Shown: positions 8,566-15,863 of the stretch, in pieces | Layout of the letters: each line of letters begins with the position of its first letter | Numbering within the stretch: position 1 is the first letter of the stretch | Assembly: GCF_049445855.1 (NCBI RefSeq) | Contig: NZ_JBMSDV010000003.1 | Location: forward strand, 248,001 to 312,000 | From: JAGOCV01 sp049445855 | GTDB lineage: Bacteria; Pseudomonadota; Gammaproteobacteria; Burkholderiales; Burkholderiaceae_C | DNA length: 64,000 bases | Reading direction: 5' to 3' | The notes under the pieces: generated by a model | What the model saw: the letters and a program-made list of their open reading frames with translations, nothing else | Told to the model about the DNA's origin: nothing | The model's database searches: none | Position numbers and translations under genes: made by a program

Positions 8566-10320
8566 ATGGATCTCCAGTCATCCACCGGCGCCACCGCGAC
8601 ATCCGCATCACGCAGCGCATCGCACCACCTGCTGCAGGCGCTGCTCGACCACGGCATCGAATACCTGTTCTGCAACCTCGGCACCGATCACGCGCCGATC
8701 ATCGAAGAGATGGCGCGCTGGCGTGAGGAGGGCAGGCCGCTGCCGAAGGTGGTGCTGTGCCCGCACGAGAACACCGCGCTGCACATGGCCGGCGGCTACG
8801 CCATTGCCACCGGGCGCGGGCAGGCGGCACTGGTGCATGTGGACGCCGGCACGGCCAACTCGGCCATGGCCATGCACAACCTGTTCCGCGCGCGCGTGCC
8901 CATCCTGCTGATGGCGGGCCGCGCGCCCGCCACCACCTTCAACGGCGTGGACGGCGGACGCGACACGTATGTGCATTTCGTGCAGGAGCCGTTCGACCAG
9001 GCCAGCGTCGTGCGCCCCTACGTGAAGTGGGAATACACGTTGCCGTGGCCGTCGATGGCCGAAGAGGTGATCGCGCGCGCGCACTCGGTCATGCAGAGCG
9101 ACCCGCCCGGTCCGGTGTACCTGATGCTGCCGCGCGAAGTGCTGGCCGCACCGTGTCCGCCGGAAGAGCTGCATCCATTCCCCGCTGCGTGCCACCTGCC
9201 GGTGAAAGCCTGCGGCACGCAGCCCAAGCTGATCCGCCAGATCGCCGAGAAGCTCGTGGCCAGCGAAGACCCGCTGCTCGTCACGGCCTACGCCGGCCGC
9301 AACCACCGCACGCCTGCGCTGGTCGAAGAACTGGCGCTGCTCACGGGCATGCGCGTGTGCGAGTTCAACAGCGTGTACACGAACATCCGCCGCGACAGCC
9401 CCTGCTTCGGCGGCTACCTGCCCGGCCCGTTCGCGGAAAAAGCCGACGTGGGACTCATGGTCGACGTCGACGTGCCCTGGGTTCCCAAGACTACGCGCGT
9501 GAACCCCAAGGCCTGGTGGGCACAGATGGACCTCGATGCCATCAAGCGCGACATGCCGATGTGGGGATTCGCCACCAACGCGCGCATCGAGGGCGACAGC
9601 GAACTGCTGCTCGCGCAACTCATCAGTGCGGTGAAGGCCATCGCCACGCCCGAGTTCCATGCGCGCGCCGCCGCGCGGATGAAGAAACTCGAAGCGGCTC
9701 ATGCAGAGCGCCAGCAGAAGATCGAAGCGGCCGCCAGCGCACCGGGCGAGGTGGGCGCAATCAACCCCGCATACCTGTGCGCTGCCGTGCACCGCGCGCT
9801 GGCCGACCACGACGTCGTGCTCAACGAAGGCATCCGCAACACCAATACCGTGTTCGAGCAGGTGCCGCGCAACGAACCCGGCACGCTGGTGGGCCTGCCA
9901 GGCGGCGGCCTCGGCTTCTCTGCGGGCACCGCGCTGGGCGTCAAGCTCGCACGGCCTTCGAGCCGCGTGGTGCATTTCGTCGGCGACGGCACGTTCTATT
10001 TCAGCAACCCCACGTCCACCTACGCGGTCGCTCGCGAATACGACGTGCCGATCTTCACCGTCGTGCTCGACAACACCGGCTGGGCCGCGGTGAAGGAATC
10101 CACGCTGCGCATGTACCCGAAGGGCCGTGCCTTCATCACCAGCGAATACGCGTCGCTGCTGCCCAAGGACATGGACTTCGCGGGAGTGGCAGAAGCCGCC
10201 GGCGCGCATGGCGAACGCCTCACGGACCCAGCGAACGTCGACGCCGCCATCGCCCGGTGCCTGAAGGCGCTGGACGAAGGGCGCAGCGCACTGCTGCACG
10301 CCCGCATCGCACCCCTCTGA
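8566..10320 (+). CDS. thiamine-diphosphate-dependent enzyme, acetolactate synthase/benzoylformate decarboxylase-like
   Basis: This is a member of the acetohydroxyacid-synthase superfamily, which decarboxylates 2-oxo acids or ligates their acyl units. The N-terminal pyrimidine-binding domain contains the activating glutamate E68 in CPHENTALHMAGGYA. The central domain spans about residues 215-360. The C-terminal domain carries the metal/cofactor motif GDGTFYFSNP...LDNTGW. At 584 residues it matches the family. A standard acetolactate synthase would be paired with a small regulatory subunit, which is absent. Pairing with an aldehyde dehydrogenase 23 bp downstream suggests decarboxylation to an aldehyde that is then oxidised. 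The specific substrate is not identifiable. Confidence 0.88.
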   Translation: MDLQSSTGATATSASRSASHHLLQALLDHGIEYLFCNLGTDHAPIIEEMARWREEGRPLPKVVLCPHENTALHMAGGYAIATGRGQAALVHVDAGTANSAMAMHNLFRARVPILLMAGRAPATTFNGVDGGRDTYVHFVQEPFDQASVVRPYVKWEYTLPWPSMAEEVIARAHSVMQSDPPGPVYLMLPREVLAAPCPPEELHPFPAACHLPVKACGTQPKLIRQIAEKLVASEDPLLVTAYAGRNHRTPALVEELALLTGMRVCEFNSVYTNIRRDSPCFGGYLPGPFAEKADVGLMVDVDVPWVPKTTRVNPKAWWAQMDLDAIKRDMPMWGFATNARIEGDSELLLAQLISAVKAIATPEFHARAAARMKKLEAAHAERQQKIEAAASAPGEVGAINPAYLCAAVHRALADHDVVLNEGIRNTNTVFEQVPRNEPGTLVGLPGGGLGFSAGTALGVKLARPSSRVVHFVGDGTFYFSNPTSTYAVAREYDVPIFTVVLDNTGWAAVKESTLRMYPKGRAFITSEYASLLPKDMDFAGVAEAAGAHGERLTDPANVDAAIARCLKALDEGRSALLHARIAPL

Positions 10321-10343
10321 CGTACCTCTTCGAGAGAGATCGA

Positions 10344-11693
10344 ATGAACACCAGACAGCACACCGTCGCTGAAGCGCAGGCCATCGTCGATGGCGCCGCG
10401 CAAGCCTTCAAGTCATGGTCGCGCACGGGGCCGGGCCGCCGCCGCGAATTGCTCAACAAGGCTGCAGACCTGCTGCAGCAGCGCGCCGACGTGTTCGTCG
10501 AGCGCATGGTGGCCGAGACCGGCACGTCGCAGGCCTGGGCGCATTTCAACGTGAAGGGCGGCATCGGCGCGCTGCGCGAGGCAGCCGCGCTGACCACACA
10601 GGTGGGTGGCGAAACCATCCCGTCGGACGTGCCGGGCTGCTTCTCGATGACGGTGCGCGTGCCGGTGGGCGTGGTGCTCGGCATCGCGCCGTGGAACGCG
10701 CCGCTGCTGCTCGGCCTGCGCGCGCTCATCGCGCCGCTGGCCTGCGGCAACACCGTGGTGATGAAAGCGTCCGAAGTCTGCCCCGACAGCCACCGCCTCA
10801 TCGGCGCACTGCTGAACGACGCGGGCTTTCCGGAAGGCGTGGTCAACGTCATCGCACACGACCCGGCCATTGCCCCGCAAATGGTGGAGGCGCTGGTGGC
10901 CCACCCCGCCGTGCGCCGCATCAATTTCACCGGCTCCACGCGCACCGGCCGCATCATCGGCGCGCTGGCCGGCAGGCACCTCAAGCCCGCGCTGCTGGAG
11001 TTGGGCGGCAAGTCGCCGCTGGTCGTCCTGAAAGACGCCGACATCGACGCCGCCGTCAACGCTGCGGCCTTCGGTGCCTTCATGAACCAGGGCCAGATCT
11101 GCATGTCCACCGAACGCATCGTGGTGGAAGAACCGATTGCCGATGCCTTCGCCGCTGCGCTCGCCGCCAAGACCGAGAAACTCGTCGCCGGCAGCGTGCC
11201 CGCCTTGAGCGGCGCGCTCATCAGCTGCCACGCGGCCGATCAGGTGGCCGCCATGGTGGACGACGCGGTACAGCAGGGCGCGAAGCTGCTCGTGCCCCTG
11301 CGCCGCGACGGCGAGACGCGCATTGCGCCGCTCGTCATCGACCACGTGCGCCCCGGCATGAAGGTGTACGGCGACGAATCGTTCGGGCCCATCGCCGCCA
11401 TCGTGCGCGTGCCGGACCTCGAAGAAGCCATCCGCGTCGCCAACGACACGGAGTACGGCCTGGCAGGCGCGGTTTTCGGCAGCGACATCAGCCGCACCAT
11501 GCAAGTAGCGCAGCGCCTCGAATGCGGCGTGTGCCACATCAACGCGCCCACCGTGCGCAGCGAGCCGCAACTGCCCTTCGGCGGCGTGAAGGACAGCGGG
11601 CATGGGCGTTTCGGCGGCAAGGCGGCGATTGCCGAGTTCACCGAACTGCGGTCGATTACCATCCAGACCGAGCCCACTGCCTACCCCTTCTAG
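10344..11693 (+). CDS. NAD(P)-dependent aldehyde dehydrogenase family protein
   Basis: This enzyme oxidises an aldehyde to a carboxylic acid. The catalytic cysteine is C253 in NQGQICMS and the general base is E219 in LELGGKSPL. The Rossmann segment FTGSTRTGRIIG and the C-terminal LPFGGVKDSGHGRFGG are intact. At 449 residues it lacks the first 25-35 residues of typical family members. The sequence resembles the benzaldehyde/vanillin/salicylaldehyde group in overall pattern (low certainty). It lies 23 bp after the thiamine-diphosphate enzyme and directly before the MarR gene. Together they fit a pathway from 2-oxo acid to aldehyde to acid. Confidence 0.9.
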   Translation: MNTRQHTVAEAQAIVDGAAQAFKSWSRTGPGRRRELLNKAADLLQQRADVFVERMVAETGTSQAWAHFNVKGGIGALREAAALTTQVGGETIPSDVPGCFSMTVRVPVGVVLGIAPWNAPLLLGLRALIAPLACGNTVVMKASEVCPDSHRLIGALLNDAGFPEGVVNVIAHDPAIAPQMVEALVAHPAVRRINFTGSTRTGRIIGALAGRHLKPALLELGGKSPLVVLKDADIDAAVNAAAFGAFMNQGQICMSTERIVVEEPIADAFAAALAAKTEKLVAGSVPALSGALISCHAADQVAAMVDDAVQQGAKLLVPLRRDGETRIAPLVIDHVRPGMKVYGDESFGPIAAIVRVPDLEEAIRVANDTEYGLAGAVFGSDISRTMQVAQRLECGVCHINAPTVRSEPQLPFGGVKDSGHGRFGGKAAIAEFTELRSITIQTEPTAYPF

Positions 11694-11695
11694 TC

Positions 11696-12178
11696 TTGAC
11701 ACCGACGAAGCCCACCAGCAACGCACGCCTTCGCGCCCGCCGCAACCTTCCGCTGCTGCTGCTGCAGGTGCGCGGCGCGATCATCGGCCGCTTCCGCCAT
11801 GTGCTGAAGAAGACAGGCCTCACCGAGCAGCAGTTCCGCATCCTGCGCGCGCTCGACGTCAACGGCACGCTGGAGCCGCGCGAACTCTGCGCCATCTGCC
11901 ACATCTCCAGCCCCAGCCTGGCCGGCGTGCTCGCCCGCATGGAGGCCATCGGCCTCGTCACGCGCGAGCGGCTGAAAGACGACGCGCGTCGCCAGCACGT
12001 GTCGCTCACCCCGCGCGCTGTACGCATGTTCGCCGACGTGAGCCACGACCTGGAAGATGTCTACAAGCAACTCGAAGCCGAACTCAGCCCGGAGTTCGTG
12101 CAGCAGATGTATGCGATGTGCGATCGGGTGCTGGATGTGCTGAAGGACGGTGGCGAACTCGAGCCCGCGGACGAGTGA
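11696..12178 (+). CDS. MarR-family transcriptional regulator (HpaR-like)
   Basis: This is a dimeric winged-helix regulator of about 160 residues. The body matches the homoprotocatechuate-regulator type: NLPLLLLQVRGAIIGRFRHVLKKTGLTEQQFRILRAL, recognition helix HISSPSLAGVLARMEAIGLV, and wing RLKDDARRQHVSLT. The start is unclear. There is no ATG before the conserved N-terminus, so a TTG at 11696, 2 bp after the dehydrogenase stop, is proposed. Encoded last in the operon, it probably represses the operon in the absence of an aromatic or aldehyde effector. The repeat at 7484-7512 is a plausible target. Confidence 0.87.
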   Translation: MTPTKPTSNARLRARRNLPLLLLQVRGAIIGRFRHVLKKTGLTEQQFRILRALDVNGTLEPRELCAICHISSPSLAGVLARMEAIGLVTRERLKDDARRQHVSLTPRAVRMFADVSHDLEDVYKQLEAELSPEFVQQMYAMCDRVLDVLKDGGELEPADE

Positions 12179-12310
12179 GCTCGCGGCCTTCTGTCAGAGC
12201 GCCCTGCAACCACCGGTGCGCTGGATGAAGTGGTGCCGGGGGATTTCTGGCGGGTGTTGTGGGCGGCGGGGGTGGTGAATCCGGCTGCGTCCTTGTCGGA
12301 TTGAACAGTC

Positions 12311-12541
12311 CTAGAACAATGTGTCCAGAATTGTGCCGGGCTTCACACCAAGCACCTGACAGACCTTGGCGAATTCCACCGCATCCAGTTGGCGCTCCCC
12401 GCTTTCGTACTTCGACACGAAGGATTGAGGGCGCTTGAGTTTCACTGCTACTTGCGTCTGTGTCAGGCCGGACTCAATGCGCGCACCCATCAGGGACTGA
12501 CGGAGCTTTCTGTACGGCGGCGAGTGAATGGCGCGAGACAC
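12311..12541 (-). CDS. XRE/Cro-type helix-turn-helix repressor
   Basis: This is a 76-residue DNA-binding protein consisting of little more than one HTH domain: LRQSLMGARIESGLTQTQVAVKLKRPQSFVSKYESGERQLD, where SFVSKYESGER is the recognition helix. The start is a GTG at 12541. It is divergent from the 106-residue gene and the kinase genes. An 8-bp inverted repeat lies in the 58-bp gap between them and is its likely operator. It sits at the left edge of the low-G+C island and probably controls it. Confidence 0.87.
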   Translation of the reverse strand: MSRAIHSPPYRKLRQSLMGARIESGLTQTQVAVKLKRPQSFVSKYESGERQLDAVEFAKVCQVLGVKPGTILDTLF

Positions 12542-12553
12542 GCGCTGAATGTG

Positions 12554-12585
12554 AATCCTGAAATAGAATATCCCATATCAGGATT
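12554..12585. promoter_or_regulatory. inverted repeat between divergent XRE gene and island operon
   Basis: AATCCTGA and TCAGGATT form a perfect 8-bp repeat separated by 16 bp of AT-rich DNA. It lies between the XRE gene start and the gene at 12600, where divergent promoters must be. A control site for the XRE protein is the simplest reading. Confidence 0.6.
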
Positions 12586-12599
12586 AGAAGACCAGAACA

Positions 12600-12920
12600 A
12601 TGCAAGCATTTGACAGCCATCAACGAGAAAAGCTTCTTTTCAAAGGTCAGGCCTGCTTGATGATGGGGCGAGAACTTTTCTGCCACGGTGAGGTTCAAGT
12701 GACCGATCGACGGCTGGTGATGATCTGCGCGCCCGGAATTCCATTGTTCTCTGTGGAAAGAGCTCAGATACTGAAAGCCCGAAGAACCGACTTCGGATTC
12801 ATTCCGATGATCGAGTGCCGACTTCCTGATGGTTGTGAGTTTTCATTGTTGGCTGAGGACATTGAGACCCTAGGCTCGGCTCTGCGGATGCCTCTACATC
12901 GTGGATTTGTATCCTTGTAA
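12600..12920 (+). CDS. small PH/GRAM-like protein of unknown function
   Basis: The product has 106 residues and no signal peptide or membrane segment. The pattern of short beta strands with a conserved-looking core (LFKGQACLMMGRELFCHGEVQVTDRRLVMIC, then SVERAQILKAR) resembles bacterial PH-like or GRAM-like domains, where GxLxVTDRRLV is typical. This is a structural guess from pattern, not a family match. Base composition is lower in G+C than the flanking genes. It is the first gene transcribed rightward from the XRE intergenic region and precedes the kinase by 48 bp, so it is probably part of the same unit. Confidence 0.6.
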   Translation: MQAFDSHQREKLLFKGQACLMMGRELFCHGEVQVTDRRLVMICAPGIPLFSVERAQILKARRTDFGFIPMIECRLPDGCEFSLLAEDIETLGSALRMPLHRGFVSL

Positions 12921-12968
12921 CAAAAAATAAGGCATACTTTCTGGCTACAAATAGTTGCCGGAGGACAA

Positions 12969-13934
12969 GTGCCGCATGACTCGCCTGCTCTGCGCGAGAG
13001 CCTTAAGGTATGTATGCCAAGCCTCGTTATCGAGGAGGTCGCTGCCGAGTCAGGACAGCGAGTGGTTTACTTCGGCCATTTTGAGGATCAGCTAATCCCC
13101 GCGGACATGTTGCCGCCCAATGAGGAGGGCGGCTCAACATTCCTGCGCGGGTGGGAGGATTGGGGGCGAGTCGTTATCAAGGTTGTTGAAAACGCCTCGC
13201 CCGAAGCGTTAACCAGACTGCAAGCGGAAACTGCGATCCTGGCCGATGTTCGTCCGCAAAATTTCCCGGAGTTGCGCTTCAGCAATCTCTTCGTCGACAA
13301 CCCAGTGTCTGACGAGCCGCTTCCTTCAAAACTGTACGTGAGCATTGAGGCGTTTGTAGTCTCCCAAACGCTAGGAAAGGCCGTAGCAGAATACCGAGCT
13401 AACCCCCAAGCAATCGTTGATCTTTGCCTTGGAATCGCGAATGCCTTGTTCCCTCTATGGATGCACCCCAAGCGATTTGTCCATCGTGACCTGAAGCCAG
13501 AAAACATACTAATCCGGCCAAACGGAGAGGTTGTAGTTATTGATCTCGGGATTGTCAGGGAGACGGGCGGTACCGGAATAACTAAGGCAGGTTGGGGGAA
13601 TGCGCCCCTGACTCTGGACTTCGCAGCGCCTGAGCAAATTGCAAATGACAAAGAGGCGATCTCGTTCAAGACAGACTTCTTTGCAATCGGTGTTCTGATG
13701 TACCTGCTGGCCTCCGGAATACATCCGTTTAGAACGAGCCGGCATATGGCCGAACACGAACTTGCCCTTGCAATTGAGCAAAACGAGCCGAAGTCTCTTC
13801 ACGAGATCGGAGTTGCGTCTCCTGAATTCTCCGGGTTGGTTGAATGGTTGATGAAAAAGACCCCGTATTCAAGGCCAAGAACGCCATCGATGTTGATTGA
13901 AAAACTTGAGGAACTGAAGAGGGAAACGCAATGA
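12969..13934 (+). CDS. Ser/Thr protein kinase-like protein
   Basis: This is a eukaryotic-type protein kinase of 321 residues without membrane segments. Catalytic elements are present: the ATP-anchoring lysine K71 in VVIKVV, a candidate alpha-C glutamate E87, the catalytic loop HRDLKPEN at 172-179, metal-binding D192 in DLG (DFG in most kinases), and APEQ at 220-223. The canonical glycine loop GxGxxG is not evident in the divergent first 65 residues. The start is a GTG with GGAGG at 12960-12964. It overlaps the next gene by 4 bp, which points to a kinase-partner pair. Low G+C marks it as acquired DNA. Phosphotransfer activity is predicted; target unknown. Confidence 0.85.
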   Translation: MPHDSPALRESLKVCMPSLVIEEVAAESGQRVVYFGHFEDQLIPADMLPPNEEGGSTFLRGWEDWGRVVIKVVENASPEALTRLQAETAILADVRPQNFPELRFSNLFVDNPVSDEPLPSKLYVSIEAFVVSQTLGKAVAEYRANPQAIVDLCLGIANALFPLWMHPKRFVHRDLKPENILIRPNGEVVVIDLGIVRETGGTGITKAGWGNAPLTLDFAAPEQIANDKEAISFKTDFFAIGVLMYLLASGIHPFRTSRHMAEHELALAIEQNEPKSLHEIGVASPEFSGLVEWLMKKTPYSRPRTPSMLIEKLEELKRETQ

Positions 13935-15076
13935 CCTTAGAGCTACTTCATCAAGTCGGACACAACGCCAACTGGAACGTCGCTTCATTTGAAGAGGATA
14001 ACTGTGGGGCAGGTTTGATATTGAGCCCACTTCATCAGAACATGGGCTCAGTGGAAAAGCTCGACAAAAAGACGAGAGCAGTTTCGATCTTCGATCCGCA
14101 GTTCTATCTGCCTAGCTCGAGGAAGCCGAAGCTGTTGACGTACCCGTTCTTTCCTGAAAGCGTAGATGGCGGCTTTCAGACTTCAACCTTTGGTTCTCAA
14201 GCAAAGTCAGTAGCAAAAGCATGCGTGGACTTTCAGTTGGCGAATGGATTCCGCTCGGTAGTAATTCCCACGCGATTTCTAGATCAGATGTACTCAAACT
14301 ACTTTGATCGGCAGAAGCAGTTTACCGTTGAAGCATTTATGGAGGCCGCTGGGAACCATCCATCGTGCCTCTCGGTGGCGGTAACGGATGCCATGCTTCA
14401 AGATGCCGGTTTCAGAAAAAAGCTACTTAACTGGGTAACCGCCTACCCTAACGTCGATGAGCTGTACCTCATGTATCAGCATCCACGTGATACAAAAATG
14501 ATCAACGATGCATTGTTCTTGAAGGAGTGTTCACTATTCTTCAGGGAGATTGTCGAGAGTGGATTAAAGTTAATAGTTGGATACACAAATGTGGAAGGCC
14601 TATTGTTTTCCACTGTGGGTGAGATATCCCTAACGATCGGATCCTTCGAGAACACGAGAATCTTCTCGATCGATAAATTTCTTTCTTCTGATGAGGAGAG
14701 GAGAGGTCCAAAAGCCAGGATCTATCTCGCTGGCTTGATGAACTGGGTGCAGTACGAAGATGCCAGGACGATACGTAAAGATGCGCCGGAGGTATGGAAG
14801 ACTATTTACGAGCCGACACCTTATTCAGAAGCGGCGCTGAAGCTTCCTGTTGAGCCGACGTTTAATCAACCTCAGCTTTACAAGCACTACTTCATCAACA
14901 TGGCAGACGAATTCAATGTACTCAAGAAACTAAAAACTGAAGATCGGAGACGCTATCTTCTAGAAAAGCTGGCAAAAGCACGACTCGCGTACTCGAAACT
15001 TGAAAAACATGGTGTGAAACTAGAAAAACACGGGCGTAACCATCACATTGATTCTTGGATCAAAGCAATTTCGTAA
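13931..15076 (+). CDS. uncharacterised protein, probable TIM-barrel fold, coupled to kinase
   Basis: The family of this 381-residue protein is not recognised. Eight short hydrophobic strands alternate with helices: GAGLILSPL, SIFDPQFYL, SVVIPTR, LSVAVTD, DELYLMYQ, LKLIVGYT, ISLTIGS and ARIYLAGL. This order is what an eight-stranded beta/alpha barrel would show. Polar residues at the strand ends (H in SPLHQ, D and Q in DPQFY, D in VTDAM, H in YQHP, E in NVEG) could form an active site. The C-terminal 60 residues are Lys-rich and helical. The start overlaps the kinase stop by 4 bp (ATGA), so the two are translated together. It could be an enzyme or a kinase substrate. Confidence 0.75.
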   Translation: MTLELLHQVGHNANWNVASFEEDNCGAGLILSPLHQNMGSVEKLDKKTRAVSIFDPQFYLPSSRKPKLLTYPFFPESVDGGFQTSTFGSQAKSVAKACVDFQLANGFRSVVIPTRFLDQMYSNYFDRQKQFTVEAFMEAAGNHPSCLSVAVTDAMLQDAGFRKKLLNWVTAYPNVDELYLMYQHPRDTKMINDALFLKECSLFFREIVESGLKLIVGYTNVEGLLFSTVGEISLTIGSFENTRIFSIDKFLSSDEERRGPKARIYLAGLMNWVQYEDARTIRKDAPEVWKTIYEPTPYSEAALKLPVEPTFNQPQLYKHYFINMADEFNVLKKLKTEDRRRYLLEKLAKARLAYSKLEKHGVKLEKHGRNHHIDSWIKAIS

Positions 15077-15083
15077 TGAGTGA

Positions 15084-15806
15084 TTAGTGCTTGCGGACAG
15101 CTCGTTTTGCTAGAGCTGCTTGAGCAACCCAACGCTTAATCGTGCTTGTCTCGCCTCCGCATGGGTCAAGATGAACGAAAAGTCCAGAATTCCTGTCAAT
15201 CGAAACTAATCCGACTCCGGATTGAGAGAACTTCGACAAGTTCTTCAATGCCGCGCGGTGATATGAGTGGTCTAAAACGACCCATGACTGATCAGCAAAT
15301 TGCTTGTTTCTGTATGCCTGCGCTAAAGCGCGGGGCCAATCTGAGAGCTTCGCTTCAACGGCGATGATGGTGTTGAAAGGCACCTTTTCTACAGCCGCAA
15401 TTTCGATTCTTTTGGCGTTTGGTCGTAGCAGGCCAATTCGTTTGAACATAGAAAGCACGCGAGTCGCTGCGGCGCTAGACGTACCTAAAGCTGCTGCCAT
15501 TTCTTCCGAGGAACGAATTTTCGACGAGGTGGAGGGGGCCAGCAATGGCGCGAGACGTGTAGGCACTGAGGCAAGTCGTTGAAGTTCGCGCGTTGTTTTT
15601 TGGTTTCGTTTCGAAAGGACGATGTCCGCGATTCCCACACCAGCATCCACCTCAAGGTCGGTAGTCCATTCGCGCAGGTTTGCGCGTCGGATGCACTTTT
15701 TCAAGGCTTCTACTAGCTGTGCTTCTGATTCAAAGGATTCAGGGGCTCCTTTACGGCGAGTCAGAGCTTGAGCCTCAAGAGAGCGCATATCTACTTTTGT
15801 CTTCAC
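15084..15806 (-). CDS. PD-(D/E)XK nuclease-like protein with inserted winged helix
   Basis: This 240-residue protein is convergent with the barrel gene, their stops 7 bp apart. D61 in GVGIADIVL and E151-x-K153 in IIAVEAKLSDW are arranged as in PD-(D/E)XK enzymes, and the following helix PRALAQAYRNKQFADQSWVVLD matches the usual post-core helix and strand. Between the two halves, about residues 95-130 look like a winged helix (SSEEMAAALGTSSAAATRVLSMFKRIGLL). The start is a GTG at 15806; an ATG at 15788 is an alternative. Likely roles are DNA binding and cleavage, or a catalytically retired regulator. It belongs to the low-G+C island. The assignment rests on motif spacing only. Confidence 0.68.
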   Translation of the reverse strand: MKTKVDMRSLEAQALTRRKGAPESFESEAQLVEALKKCIRRANLREWTTDLEVDAGVGIADIVLSKRNQKTTRELQRLASVPTRLAPLLAPSTSSKIRSSEEMAAALGTSSAAATRVLSMFKRIGLLRPNAKRIEIAAVEKVPFNTIIAVEAKLSDWPRALAQAYRNKQFADQSWVVLDHSYHRAALKNLSKFSQSGVGLVSIDRNSGLFVHLDPCGGETSTIKRWVAQAALAKRAVRKH

Positions 15807-15863
15807 TAGTCAGGACTTCTGTGGTGTTGCAACGAAAGCACAATCGTAAACCCCGTAGCGATC

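Noticed and set aside
8566..10320. Classical acetolactate synthase large subunit (IlvB)
   Set aside because: There is no small regulatory subunit or ilvC, and the partner genes are an aldehyde dehydrogenase and a MarR regulator, so a decarboxylase-type role is more likely.
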